Assembly: GCA_020740775.1 (NCBI GenBank)
Contig: JAHEWK010000001.1
Coordinates: forward strand, 3,658,001 to 3,722,000
Reading direction: 5' to 3'
From: Ilyonectria destructans
Lineage: Eukaryota > Ascomycota > Sordariomycetes > Hypocreales > Nectriaceae
Length of the DNA stretch: 64,000 nt
In this document: positions 21,875 through 32,581 of the stretch, one piece after another
Position numbering within the stretch: position 1 is the stretch's first letter
Layout of the letters: each line of letters starts with the position of its first letter
Notes under the pieces: generated by a model
Database searches by the model: none
What the model was told of the DNA's origin: nothing
The model's input: only the letters and a program-made list of their open reading frames with translations
Made by a program: the position numbers and the translations under genes

Positions 21875-23126
21875 CTACTCGTCCGAGACCAACACCGTAC
21901 TCTCGCTCGTATCATTATGGCCCCTCTTAGCACCTTGAGCATCCTCGCAGTAAGATGCATCCACATCCTCAATCACCTGCCGACCCCTGAAGTTTGTCAT
22001 GGCCACTTCTGCCTTGGCTCTCAGACGGATCGAATACCAGTCCGGCATGGCCCGGAGAGCTGTCAGGATCATTCCGGTCCCCGGGAGCACCACCTGCCCG
22101 CTGCGTCCACTCAGGACCTGCTTGACCACAGCATCGGCCACCGATTCGGGCTCTAGTTGGGGCATTATGAACCCGGTCTGTTGGTCGTAGCCGGCGAAGA
22201 GTGCCGTCCTGGTGTGGCCCGGATGCACTACGACCGTGCGGACCTTGGGGGCCTTGTATCGAGTCGTCAACTCGGCAGTCAATCCTTCGTGAAAGGCCAG
22301 GGCGCCCGCCTTGGACGCCCCGTAGTCGACCATGTTGGGAATTGTCAGCCAGGCCGCATAGGATGAAACCGTGACGATCATCCCGTGGTTATTAGTAACT
22401 ATGTTGGGGAGGAATGTCTTGGCCGTCCAGTAAGGTGCCAGCGTGTTGACATCAAAGGTGAATCGGATATCACTCGGTTGAGCCTCCAGGACCGTCTTAC
22501 CCCGGGCAACTCCGGCGTTGTTGATGACTACGGTCGGGTGTCCGACTTGGCTCCTGATTCTTTCCGCCACCTCTTCCAACTTCTCGGGTGACCGAATGTC
22601 GCACTCGAAATGGTGTACTTTGGACGCTGTTGACACAGAAATTAGCATTGGTCCGGTCGGCCAGCACGTCGACGCCCGGCCCGGTGGGGCTGCTCCGGGT
22701 GCTCCGTGCGGAAGAAGGCCACTGCCACATACAGACGGTAAAGGACATGGGTTGAATATCGAGCACTACCACAGTTACGCCATGCTCCTCTAGCAACTTC
22801 ACGATTTGCCCTCCGATACCTCCGGCGCCGCCCGTCACCAAGACAATCTCCTTGGACCAGTCATACTCGTCACTGACCCAGTTGTTGCGAACCTTCTCCG
22901 ACACCCAGCTGTTGAGCCACCGGGCGATCGACAGCCAGAAGAGCGTCTTGAGGCGGCCAGTCGCTGAGGGGTGGAGGATTGAGAGGTTCTCGCCTTTCTT
23001 GGTGAATCGAGCGAGGAGCACGAGGGGTAGCAGGAAGGCCGGGTTCAAGGCAGTCTGGCGGATGAGTCGGATGAGAACATCGGCGCAGAAGCCCTCGCGT
23101 GGGATAAGGCCCTGGTGCATCGGCAT
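21875..23126 (-). CDS. Short-chain dehydrogenase/reductase, membrane-associated retinol-dehydrogenase-like
   Basis: Two exons (23126-22733 and 22626-21875, 106-nt intron) encode 381 residues. The N-terminal ~70 residues hold a hydrophobic stretch (LNPAFLLPLVLLARF) that may anchor it to the ER. The Rossmann motif is VLVTGGAGGIGGQIVKLLEE. Then come the expected D-I acidic cofactor position (VVVLDIQ), NNAGVA, the catalytic serine in VSSYAAW, and YGASK with the catalytic Tyr and Lys. VVHPGHTRT follows the catalytic site. These are all the classical SDR signatures, so the enzyme should be active on an unknown lipophilic alcohol or ketone. The splice was chosen at GTATGT, because it keeps frame and joins to SKVHHFECDI. 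The ATG at 23126 precedes the conserved MPMHQGLIPREGF; the frame is open to another ATG at 23204. Confidence 0.88.
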
Positions 23127-24041
23127 GTTGGGAATTGGCCTGCGGCAGTCTGTGCTATAGTTGACTGTGCTGGGAATTCGTGTAAGTGATGTCGCAAAAA
23201 TCAAGGTGAGCGAAGCTAATGTTGGCTGCTATCAGACTCGTTGACTGACCGGTGGTGATGTCGCAACAATGCTTCACCAACACGAACGCGGGGGGCTGCT
23301 CTTGTTTTAGGAGCGCACCGAACCTCGACAGCTATGCCCAGAGCTCCCATTGCCGACGAAGCAATACTCCATGTGCTGTGACTGGCAGCGCGCTGCTGCC
23401 GAGGTCCTGTCGCATCCCATCTCCCCTGCGGCGGGTGCGGGGGTGGTAGAAATCCGGGGTAGGAAAGCTGTTCGTCACCGAGTCGAAGGGGGGAAGCTTC
23501 ATTCGGCACACCACCACAACGGTTAATTACTACCTCGCCTAGCCCCCCTCGGGCGGCCAGAGACCCCGCTCCGGTGCTCATGTCCGGGCTCCGGGGAATT
23601 TAGCGAAACGTTGCGGAGAGGCGCGGACCGACGCGGGTTGTGACAGGTTGGCGTGGGAGACGATGTGGTGGCCTGCATTGGTTAGCGGCCCTTGTCGGGT
23701 GTGGATTGGGCCAGCTAAAGTCGCATGCTGACCAAAAGGGACATGTTGAAATGCCATGGGGTGGCGATGTCGAATTTATGTGCCGAATTTAGGTTGCTGA
23801 TACATATGGCTCGCTATATGCTAAGTTATGTGCTGCAGACTGCAGTTGAGACAAACCCCGCATTTATACAGATGGTGGCTTGCAGGATAACCGAGTGGCA
23901 GGTCGATGCTGTTGCAGACTGGCCCAAGCGGGTCCAAAATAGGTATTTAGATAAAGCAGGATGCTGAAACCACAACAAATCTGATTAAGAATAAGGACTT
24001 GGATTTCATGAAGTCAATCATCCAAGAACGAAGGCTATCCA
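23127..24041. other. Intergenic region, no supported gene
   Basis: Upstream region of the short-chain dehydrogenase gene and 3' flank of the secreted GPI protein gene. The frames in it are short and without motifs. Confidence 0.55.
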
Positions 24042-25081
24042 CTAGATGGCGACGAGAACTGCGCTTATCAATACCGCCGCATACACGCCAACCCCGGGAT
24101 TCATGATGGAAACTGCCCCTCCCAAGCCCACGCCCTCCGTCTCCGTCGCCGTCGCCGTCGCCGTCCCTGGCTCTGTCAACGTCCCTATCTCCGGCGATGT
24201 TCCTGTTTCCGTGGACGTTCCTGTCTCCTTCGACGTTCCTGTCTCCTTCGACGTCACTGTCGCTGTCTCCGTCTCTGTCTCCGTCTCCGTCGGCGTCTCC
24301 ACCTCAGTCGCATCGCCAGGCGCAAAAAGTACACCTACTTCGTTCGCCGTCTCCGCATCAATCTCTTCATACGACAGCAGCTCGTTCGTCAACGAATCGC
24401 ATGTCGGTCGGTCGTCGTTCTCCTCGATGCTGTTAGTTACAGCGATTGGCACATCGAAGATAGTGTAGTGGTCCTCCCCGTTCAGCCGAAAGTTCTGCCG
24501 GATCGAGATCTTGATGAGGGGAAAGTCAGCATCTTCTCCTCTTCTCGTATGTGTGTCTGTATCATTGGATCCGTTCGTCCTTACATTGTATGTGCCCCTG
24601 TCGCTGTCGTCGCCGTCGGGAACGCCATTGCCCACTAGGCAATCCGGCCACACCCAGTTGATGTGCTTGACCGTGCTGCCCGGTTCCTGAGCCATGATCT
24701 CGCCGAGACTGGCATCGTTGGCGCTGGCGGTGCCGTTGGAGATGGTGAAGTTGCGACCCGTGGTGTAGCTGTAGAGGAACATTGTGATGTTGAAGATCTG
24801 GCTGGGGTCATCCTCGTCATGGGGCGGCAGGGCCAGCTTGCCGTTGGCAGTCACATCTATAGATACATGGAGAGTGTCTGTGAAATGGTCAGCCGTCACT
24901 TTGCAACCAGTCTGGCGGCGGCGGGACGAGACTTACCCCCTCCCAGGGGAGTATTGGGCTGAGGGGCGTTGAGAACGACGAAGCCGGGTGTGAAGATCTG
25001 GCCATTGGAGATTGTGAAGCTCTGGGCGAGCGTTTGCTGAACCAGCAGCAGCGCCGTTACGAGCCCGCGTATCGATGCCAT
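24042..25081 (-). CDS. Secreted GPI-anchored protein with Thr/Glu hexapeptide repeats
   Basis: Two exons (25081-24937 and 24877-24042, 59-nt intron) give 326 residues. Residues 1-19 are a signal peptide (MASIRGLVTALLLVQQTLA). The mature domain of about 200 residues begins SFTISNGQIFTPGFVVLNAP and contains several N-glycosylation sequons and the paired phrase FTISNG. It has only a few cysteines. A low-complexity stalk follows with ET dipeptides and about five TSKETG-type hexapeptides. The C-terminus (GVYAAVLISAVLVAI after a small-residue stretch) is a GPI signal. I do not recognise the domain, though it looks like a conserved fungal extracellular module. The stalk is 18-bp-repeat DNA and is probably variable in length between strains. 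Confidence 0.8.
24175..24305. repeat. In-frame 18-bp repeat and Glu-Thr microsatellite in the GPI protein stalk
   Basis: On the plus strand the unit resembles GACGTTCCTGTCTCCTTC. Two copies are identical in a row and neighbours differ by a few bases; adjoining it is a GTCTCC hexamer run. Both encode Thr/Glu/Ser repeats, so length changes keep the frame. Confidence 0.75.
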
Positions 25082-26445
25082 AGTTTAACACAAAGGGCGC
25101 ACAACGAGAATCGAAGGATAGAAAACCACCAGAGGTAGACACTCGACTAGAAATTGCCACAATGCCATTCTCCTACGTAGATAAAACCGGATACCGGAAA
25201 TCACGACCTGAGTTCACTGAGAGGGTGGTCACACCCCTGGGCAGAGGGATTTCTGGGCATTGGACGCAACCGAGATGAGACGGAGTTTCGGGCAGAGAGG
25301 ACTAAATGACTACACAAGCTTGGCATTTGAAGAATGAGAATTGCTTCATGTTTGATTCTGTAAATCGAGTTGAGTGCAATCATCAACGCAAAGATGATGG
25401 AGTACTTGACTTGGTTGACGAAGTAAAGGCAATGGTTATGGTTACTCCACCCAGGATAGACCTTGGAGGTGTCGTGGAGCGATGAGACGTCGCTTTAGCC
25501 GAACCAAGATGAGACGAGACGAACGCGCAGGCTTGACACACGCACAGGCACACACACAAGACATGGCTGCAGGCAGGGATCTATCTATCTGGTGGCGGAT
25601 TCTTTTTCGGACTCAACCGGTTCACGGCTTCTCTTCCTCGTGCGAACAGGTGGTTGAGTGACGCACGCAGGGTCTCGGACATAGAGGCCACAGGGTCTCG
25701 GGCATAGAGGCCGCAGGGTGCTGCACTGCTGTAGTTCGGCGCAGTGGACAATTAAGGTGTGAAGCGTGAGAGAAGTGTGGTTGGCTTCTTGTGGGCTCTT
25801 GTGGGCTTGGTGGGTTGGGTTTGAGATGCATCGATCGGTTGTGGCGGCAGCGACCCCACCTCGCCAATGCACCTGGAAGCCGCCCGGGCTCAGTGGCCGA
25901 GAACAGTGGAACAGTGGATCGCACCGCCTGTGGCCTCCCCCGTTAGCTCCCCGTGGCCTCCCCCGTTAGCTCCCCGTGGCCCCGCTGCTCCAGGCCCTGC
26001 GCCAGAGGCCCACGCCTTGCGCAAGAGGGGAAGCTTGGAAGCTTGGATGAACAGGTTTCCACTTTTTCGACGGCGCCCTCCGACGACCGAGAAAGCCGCC
26101 GGTTCCAGCCTAGCCTCAGTTAGGACCGAAGCCCGTCACCTTGCGTCGGCGACATCAAACGGTTCTGCGAGCATCGGTGTGGGAATCTAGGACCCTCTGG
26201 AAACCCGGCCTTTTGCTGGGTACACGTTCCGGACATCGCGGACCGCAGGCTAGACCGCCCGCCGAATTTCCCGTCCCCGAATTGGTCCCGTCACCCCAGG
26301 GGCCCGGCGACTTGGGTTGACTTCGTTTTCTGCTGACCACTGACCACGCGATCTCCAAACCGCCAGAACACCCCAAGCCAGGTCATCCTTACACCGTCCC
26401 GTCAGCCGCGTACGCCCGTCACACCTGTCACTTCCCACCGTGGCC
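25082..26445. other. Divergent intergenic region
   Basis: It lies between the starts of the minus-strand GPI protein gene and the plus-strand pseudouridine enzyme gene, so it should hold both promoters. It has two short direct repeats: GGTCTCGGACATAGAGGCC versus GGTCTCGGGCATAGAGGCC at 25670-25710, and CGTGGCCTCCCCCGTTAGCTC twice at about 25930-25977. No gene is supported. Confidence 0.6.
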
Positions 26446-29069
26446 ATGATGCCATCGCACCGGCTCTCGAGCCTCGTGGGCCGCCGCGGGCCTAGCCTCT
26501 TCCGCTGCTCGAGCGCCGTCACTCGGACCGCGTCTCCTCAGCGCCGGTTGTTGAGTGCCTCGGCGTCATCGTCCCTGGCCGGTATCCGGGACCTGCTCAA
26601 GGTCTCGGATGAGGTGGCTCACGCCGTCGCTAACAACAAGCCTGTTGTGGCCCTCGAGTCTACCATTTACACTCATGGCGCTCTGGGCAACGACCTGGCA
26701 CGTGAGCACTCTGATCTGGTCCGGAACCACGGTGGTGTCCCCGCCATCATTGCCATTGTCGATGGCGTGCCCAAGGTTGGCGCGACGACAGAGGAGATTG
26801 TTCGTATGATTGAAAGCGGAAATGCTGCCAAAGCATCTAGGAGGGACATTGCGTACCTCGTGGGAATGGTAAGTGAGATTTGTTTCCAGCATGGCATGTA
26901 TGCCTGCTGGAACTGTGAATGCAACATGATTGGTTGTCAACTTGATTTGCCTTTGATGGGAATTGGCTAGCTATTTCCATTTTAATCCGTGAAGCTGACT
27001 TGCGATATTATTCAGGGTCTGGCTGGACGCAAGATGCATGGTGGCACAACCATTTCAGGCACCATGTTGCTGGCAAGACTAGCGGGCATCCGAGTGTTTG
27101 GCACTGGTGGCCTAGGTGGTGTTCACCGTGGAGGAGAAGACTCCATGGACGTCTCGGCGGATCTCACTGAGTTGGGACGCACCCGGGTCGCCGTCATTAG
27201 TAGTGGATGCAAGGGATTCCTTGATATCCCGCGTACTCTCGAATTCCTTGAGACCCAAGGTTGCCATGTATCGACATTTGCGGATGGAAGGACTGGCAAA
27301 GTTGACTTCCCTGCCTTCTGGGCGCGGGATAGTGGCGTCAAGAGCCCTTCCGTTGTCAACACCGAGAAGGAGGCCGCAGCTATCATTCTGGCCCAGGAGA
27401 GGCTCGGTATCGAGTCTGGCTTGCTCTTTGCAAACCCAATTCCAGAAGAATTTGGCATTCCTGCCCCCGAGATGCAGGCTGCTATTGAGTTGGCTGTGAA
27501 CGAGGCCAATGAGAAGGGCTTCACTGGCAGCGCCAACACTCCCTACATCTTGAATCGGCTGAAGCAGATCACGGGAGACAAGGCAGTCGTTGCAAACAAG
27601 GCCCTGGTGACGGCAAACATCACCCGGGCTACTAACATCGCTGTCGAGTTGTCGCGATTGCTGTCGTCCGACTCAGAGGAGGTGACGATTTCGTAAGTGC
27701 GATGGTGACTGGTTCGGAGGTAAATCTAATTGTAAATAGCTATAGCAATGCATACCCTGTTTTGCCCAATAAGGACGCTTCCAGCCAACCAAAGAAGGCC
27801 GATACTGCCCCCGAGACCCAGAGCAAGGCGGACATTCTTGTTGCCGGATCCGTAGCGATTGACCTGAGCTGTGACTATTCCGCCCCCAAGTCTGGTGAAG
27901 TTTCACCTGCGCTCCATACCTCAAACCCGTCGTGCATCAGCCAGTCGATAGGCGGAGTTGGCCACAATGTTGCCCTTGCTGCCCACTTGGTCAGCCAGCA
28001 GGCTCGTGTCAGGCTGTGTAGCATGGTTGGTGATGACATGTAAGTGCGACTAGCAGAAGAATGAATATGATCGACCTAACAACGTTGCAGAGCCGGCTCG
28101 ACAGTCCTCAACGGGTTAAAGGCCGTGGGACTAGACACGACCTACATCCGACAGCTAGGCAACGAATACCACACTGCGAACCGCACCGCTCAATACGTTG
28201 CCGTCAATGACGCAAATAAGAACCTTGTCATGGCCATGGCTGACATGGGGATATTCTCCCACCACTCATTCCCAGAGTACTGGAAGTCTGCCGTATCAGG
28301 AACCAAGCCCGAGTGGCTTGTCGTGGATGGCAACTGGAGTGAGAGAGATATTCGGGCATGGTTGAAGGCAGGCCAAGATCACGATTGCAAGGTCGCATTC
28401 GAGCCCGTATCAACGGCAAAGTCGATGAACCTGTTCTGTCCCCAAAAGGGCCATCCCCGCCTGCGGGTCTTCCCAGAGCCCACCGTTGACATTGCTTCGC
28501 CAAACAGCTACGAGCTAGCCGCTATGTACTCTGCAGCGAGAGAAAATGGGTATTTCGAAGACCCGGAGTGGTTCGACGTCATCGATGCCTTTAATATCAG
28601 GGCGGGCGCCAGAGACCGCTTCGTCAAGCTCACCTCTGCGGAGCTGACTGATGCCGGTGTGCCTGTGCAGTCCATGCAATTGCTGCCCTACATCCCAACC
28701 ATTGTCACGAAGCTTGGCTCCCAGGGCGTTCTCCTGACCACTGTCCTCGGCCGCGATGACCCTCGCCTCAAGGATCGAGATGCCGAGGAGTTCATCCTTA
28801 CGCGATCCCCAAGTGACCACCCAACCGTGGGCGGTGTGTATATGAGGCTCTTCCCCTCCGCAGAGAAGGTCGATAATGTGGTCTCTGTCAATGGAGTTGG
28901 CGACACCTTCTTTGGTGTTCTGATTTCAGGTTTGGCGCAGGGCGGCAAGGTTGAGAACTTGATCGACGTAGCGCAAAAGGGTGCCGTGCTCACACTCAAG
29001 TCTCACCAGGCTGTAAGCCCTGATTTAAATAGACTTGAGAAGGAATTGGCCGCGGCAGCTGCTTTGTAA
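26446..29069 (+). CDS. Bifunctional pseudouridine-5'-phosphate glycosidase / PfkB-type pseudouridine kinase
   Basis: Four exons (26446-26868, 27016-27692, 27740-28039, 28091-29069) encode 792 residues. The N-terminal half is an IndA/PsuG-type glycosidase that splits pseudouridine 5'-phosphate into uracil and ribose phosphate. It shows VALESTIYTHG, GGVPAIIAIVDGVPKVGA, MHGGTTISGTMLLA, GGLGGVHRGGE and NTPYILNRL. The C-terminal half, from about residue 395, is a PfkB-family kinase (ADILVAGSVAIDL, GGVGHNVALAAHL and the VNGVGDTFFG anion-hole signature). It would make the substrate for the first half. The two activities are separate genes in E. coli (psuG, psuK) and fused in many fungi. The first ~45 residues are basic and Ser-rich, so mitochondrial import is possible. 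The ATG at 26446 is preceded by an in-frame GTG only. Confidence 0.92.
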
Positions 29070-29123
29070 TGAATTAGTGAAGAGATAGACACCCAATGGC
29101 AACCATCTGGTTAGAACATTTCC

Positions 29124-29136
29124 AGGGTTAGGGTTA
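29124..29136. promoter_or_regulatory. Telobox-like TTAGGG direct repeat upstream of the Utp18 gene
   Basis: AGGGTTAGGGTTA, two telomere-type hexamers, lies 180 bp upstream of the Utp18 ATG in the 246-bp gap after the preceding gene. Tbf1/TRF-type factors bind such boxes at ribosome-biogenesis genes in several fungi. Activity here is inferred. Confidence 0.4.
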
Positions 29137-29315
29137 TCAGCCTTCCCACCAGTACTACATGTGATTGGCCAGGACCCCACCACCCCACTGATCGCGAGGG
29201 CCTATCGCAATCGTTCACCCATGCAAGGCTGCGGTGACCCTCCAAAAAAATTCCCAGCGACGTAAATTTCACCCAGAAACTCTTCAGATCTCCGCCCGCA
29301 GCGACACGAACAAAA

Positions 29316-31067
29316 ATGGCACCGCCACAGGACGAAGACATGTCGGACCGATCCTCCTCGGAGGCTGAGTCCTCTGATTCCGAGGACTACAACCCCAAGA
29401 GCAAGCCGACCATCGCTCTGTACGACAAGGATTCTGACGAGGAAGAACTCGAGCGGCTGGTCCTGGGCAACAAGGCAAGCTTCCGGGCGCAATTGTTCAA
29501 GGACGACGGACTCTTCGACAGCAGCCGAGGCCCCGAAGGCAAGGAGCTCCAGCTGGCCGAGCAAGACACCGCTGGACTGGAGGATATTGAAGATGCAGAC
29601 CTCTTCATGTTCGACACCAGCGCCGGTGCTGCTGGTGCCGCTGCCCAGATTGCGAAGTCGGCAAAGACGCAGGATGGAGATGCTCCCGCCTGGGAGGACA
29701 GCGACGACGACAGGCTGGCAATCTCTCTCGCCGGCGTCACCAGGCTACGAAAACTAAGGATTACCGAGGCGGAAGATCTGGTCAGCGGCACAGAGTACAG
29801 CAGGAGACTGCGCAAGCAGTATCTCCAACTGAACCCCCTACCGGCGTGGGCGCGAGATGCAGAGGGTCGCCCGAGCAAGAGGCGGCGACGGTCTTCTGCG
29901 GCGTCGGATTCTTCGGACGACGCTGGCAGCGACTCGGACTCTGACATCTCCGCGCAACCCCTCGAGAAGTTCCTCCGCGATGTCAACCGACTGGCCGGTG
30001 CAGGATCGGCGACAAACCGACGACTACGACCCGAGGTCATTGATATCCAGCGAACAAGAGAGATCCCAGATAAGCACAAGGCGCCAGTCACGACCCTGTC
30101 CTTCCACCCCGAATACCCCGTCCTCCTCTCCTCGAGCACCGCCTCAATCCTGTACCTCCACCACATCGCGCCGGCCGCGCACCCTACGCCTAATCCCCAG
30201 TTGACGTCCGTCCAAGTTAAGCAGGTCGATGTTCGAAGGGCAGAATTCATGTACCCCAAGGGTGACAAGATTTTCTTCGCCGGACGCCGAAAGTACTTCC
30301 ACCATTGGGATCTCCAGTCAGGAACCGTGCAGAAGACGACGCAGATTCTCGGCCACCGTCTCGAGCACAAGACCATGGAGCGGTTCAAGCTGAGCCCCTG
30401 TGGACGATACATGGCCATTGTTGCCTCCACCAAGAAGGGTGGCGGTATCATTAACGTGTTGAACACCGGCTCGATGCAGTGGATTGCGGCCGCGAGACTC
30501 TCGAGCCAAAACGGCATCGCGGACTTTGCGTGGTGGAGCACGGGAGATGGAATGACGATCCTGGGCAAGGATGGCCAGGTGGGCGAGTACAGCATGGAGA
30601 GCCGCTCGTTTATCGGAGTCTGGAACGATGAGGGCTGCGTCGGTGGCATTGTCCTGGCCCTTGGCGGTCACCAAGGTCCCAGCACTCTGGGCGACGACCG
30701 CTGGGTCGCTATCGGCTCCAACAGCGGCATCACCAACATTTACGACCGCAACGAGCTCATCGAGCCCAAGAACGACGAATTGGTCATCAAGGAGCGCCCC
30801 ACGCCGGCGCGTGTATTTGAGCAGCTCGTCACGCCCATCACGCACATTACATTCTCACCCGATGGCCAGCTCATGGCCTTCGGCAGCCAGCACAAGAAGG
30901 ACGCGCTGCGACTCGTCCACCTCCCCACCTGCACCGTGTACCGCAACTGGCCCACGGAGCAGACGCCGTTGGGCAGGATCTCGGCGGTGGCGTTTGGGCG
31001 GCAGAGCGATTTGTTGGCGGTGGGCAACGATACAGGCAAGATTCGGTTGTGGGAGATTAGGAATTAG
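29316..31067 (+). CDS. UTP18: U3 snoRNP-associated protein Utp18 (WD40)
   Basis: A single exon of 583 residues, close to the yeast Utp18 length. It works in the nucleolar small-subunit processome for 18S rRNA maturation, in the UTP-B module. The N-terminal ~230 residues are acidic and Ser-rich with a basic patch (KRRRRSS). They include the family phrase RKQYLQLNPLPAWA and then SAQPLEKFLRDVNRLAG. From about residue 250 a WD40 propeller runs to the end, with phrases such as HKAPVTTLSFHPEYPVLLSS, FFAGRRKYFHHWDLQSG and LLAVGNDTGKIRLWEIRN. The ATG at 29316 has a good context (CAAAAATGGC). It follows the pseudouridine enzyme gene in tandem with a short gap. Confidence 0.93.
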   Translation: MAPPQDEDMSDRSSSEAESSDSEDYNPKSKPTIALYDKDSDEEELERLVLGNKASFRAQLFKDDGLFDSSRGPEGKELQLAEQDTAGLEDIEDADLFMFDTSAGAAGAAAQIAKSAKTQDGDAPAWEDSDDDRLAISLAGVTRLRKLRITEAEDLVSGTEYSRRLRKQYLQLNPLPAWARDAEGRPSKRRRRSSAASDSSDDAGSDSDSDISAQPLEKFLRDVNRLAGAGSATNRRLRPEVIDIQRTREIPDKHKAPVTTLSFHPEYPVLLSSSTASILYLHHIAPAAHPTPNPQLTSVQVKQVDVRRAEFMYPKGDKIFFAGRRKYFHHWDLQSGTVQKTTQILGHRLEHKTMERFKLSPCGRYMAIVASTKKGGGIINVLNTGSMQWIAAARLSSQNGIADFAWWSTGDGMTILGKDGQVGEYSMESRSFIGVWNDEGCVGGIVLALGGHQGPSTLGDDRWVAIGSNSGITNIYDRNELIEPKNDELVIKERPTPARVFEQLVTPITHITFSPDGQLMAFGSQHKKDALRLVHLPTCTVYRNWPTEQTPLGRISAVAFGRQSDLLAVGNDTGKIRLWEIRN

Positions 31068-31464
31068 GTATTGCAACGAGAACAAGAACGGTTTATGGGC
31101 AGCTGCGCGTCTCCGAGTCTCGGCTTCCAAGTACATGTTTTCTTTACACGTTGTATCCGCTTCCACGGGTTTCTCTCTTTGGTGGTATCCCGAAGCTTGC
31201 TGGGCCAATCGCTCTTGGAGAGTTTGGCGCCGTGAAGAACGCCTTGGTCTTGATTTGTTGCAGTTTGGAGTGGGAGTATGGGAACCAGATGATCTTGATT
31301 TAGACAATAAAAATGGCTAGAGCAGAAAAATAATTACTATATATGAAGAAGTACAGTGTAAACCCAATTAAAATATGCTTCATGATTACATTTTGCGGGG
31401 GGAGAGTTTCGGCATGCCAACCGCAAGCTCTAGCTTCCAAGCCCTCAACCTTCAAACTCCTCAT
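31068..31464. other. Short gap between convergent Utp18 and 2EXR genes
   Basis: Shared 3' flanking sequence, AT-richer toward 31310-31390 with AATAAA-like strings. No gene is seen. Confidence 0.55.
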
Positions 31465-32256
31465 CTAGTTAATTGTTCTCCAAGTTAGAACCCTCGCATC
31501 CAACATACTCATGGCTGTCGCAATCCACGTGTAGGAGGGTCTGGAGTTCCTCATACGGTCCACAAGTTTAAGAGGGTCCTCCAGACCCAACGGCCGTTCC
31601 AGACCCAATGGCTCTGATACTTCATAGAACTCCCGATTCCCACATCGAAAGCCGTTGGCATCTCCCTCTGTTCTGCTGGGGGGCAATTTACCATACGCTT
31701 GTTGAAGGTCTTCGGGGCTAATGAGAACATAGAAAACACGGAGTTGCCGGAATGCATTACCGACGAGCGTTAGAATCGATTTAGCCCGTGGGTTCGAACC
31801 GACCAAATCCCAGTCCCCGATCCCAGGCGACCAGGGCACACCAAGAAAACGGAGTTTCCGCTGAGGATGTATATTCAAGATCACATGGAGTTTATGGAGT
31901 TCATGACTCCATCCGGGCGTCAGAAGAACAAGATCATGCTTTGCATCTATTTTAAGGGCTGGCAATGTCTTCCCCTTGTCGAGGTCGAACGGCTCGGCAA
32001 TCGTCCACTCTTTTCGCTCTCTTTTGGCTATCGATCGTGAGCGTCGACAGGCACGAAGCAAGGCATTCTCTTGGTTATCCGGGGGTGCTTGGTAATAGTT
32101 GACGGTATATTGGATTGCAGAAAGGACGCGGCGGCGAGTTGTTTGCTGTTCCACGGTGGCAAAGTGAGCCATTGGCTCGCGCTTGGCGGCTTGGCCCCAA
32201 ATGAGATCTTGGATCTCTTGTGGAAGCAATGGAAAGAAGGAAAATTGACCCGACAT
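31465..32256 (-). CDS. 2EXR-domain protein, function unknown
   Basis: A single exon of 263 residues. The N-terminus FSFFPLLPQEIQDLIWGQA matches the F-box-like 2EXR module common in large, lineage-specific fungal families. Later, LLRACRRSRSIAKRERKEW and LPALKIDAKHDLVLLTPGW resemble the conserved middle of that family. A short internal repeat (PLGLE twice, then DPLKL) lies near residue 220. No enzymatic motif is present. Neighbours are a tRNA gene and a HET-domain gene, so this is probably an accessory segment. The molecular role of 2EXR proteins is not established. Confidence 0.75.
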   Translation of the reverse strand: MSGQFSFFPLLPQEIQDLIWGQAAKREPMAHFATVEQQTTRRRVLSAIQYTVNYYQAPPDNQENALLRACRRSRSIAKRERKEWTIAEPFDLDKGKTLPALKIDAKHDLVLLTPGWSHELHKLHVILNIHPQRKLRFLGVPWSPGIGDWDLVGSNPRAKSILTLVGNAFRQLRVFYVLISPEDLQQAYGKLPPSRTEGDANGFRCGNREFYEVSEPLGLERPLGLEDPLKLVDRMRNSRPSYTWIATAMSMLDARVLTWRTIN

Positions 32257-32486
32257 GATTGTGAACCCGGTTGTTGGATGAATCGGTCTAAGGTAACTTA
32301 GGTAGTATCGGTCTTAGGATGGATCGGTCTTAGGTTGATGGATCATCAGAGTGTGTGGGGACTGCCAGGGTTTGAAGCGGGGCACGATATTTATGGAGGC
32401 GGGCCTGTTAGTGCCCTAGAATTGCTTGTGTTTGGCGGGCTGAGTCGTATAGGCCAGGGTTGTCAAGACTACTTCCAATTCGGATG

Positions 32487-32581
32487 GCTTCCGTAGCTCA
32501 GTTGGTTAGAGCATCGTACTAATACTTCAATTGCCAGTGTTGGTGATGCGAGGGTCGCAGGTTCAAGCCCTGCCGGGAGCA
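32487..32581 (+). tRNA. tRNA-Ile(AAU) with a 21-nt intron
   Basis: The full cloverleaf can be drawn. The acceptor stem GCTTCCG pairs with CGGGAGC (one G-U), the D arm is GCTC/GAGC, and the anticodon stem TCGTA pairs with TGCGA (one G-U). The loop CTAATA-A carries the anticodon AAT at 32521-32523. The T arm GCAGG-TTCAAGC-CCTGC is perfect, and A73 ends the gene. The intron (32525-32545) lies after position 37, the canonical site. The anticodon would be read as IAU after A-to-I editing and decode AUU, AUC and AUA. Boxes A and B of the Pol III promoter are present as TAGCTCAGTTGG and GGTTCAAGCCC. Confidence 0.95.

Noticed and set aside
16800..21900. Possible secondary-metabolite cluster around the monooxygenase and SDR genes
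   Set aside because: No polyketide synthase, peptide synthetase, terpene cyclase, transporter or pathway regulator is present, and the two genes are nearly 4 kb apart.
29387..30649. 420-codon minus-strand open frame over UTP18
   Set aside because: The plus strand carries clear Utp18 and WD40 motifs. The antisense product is Ser/Arg-rich with no motif.
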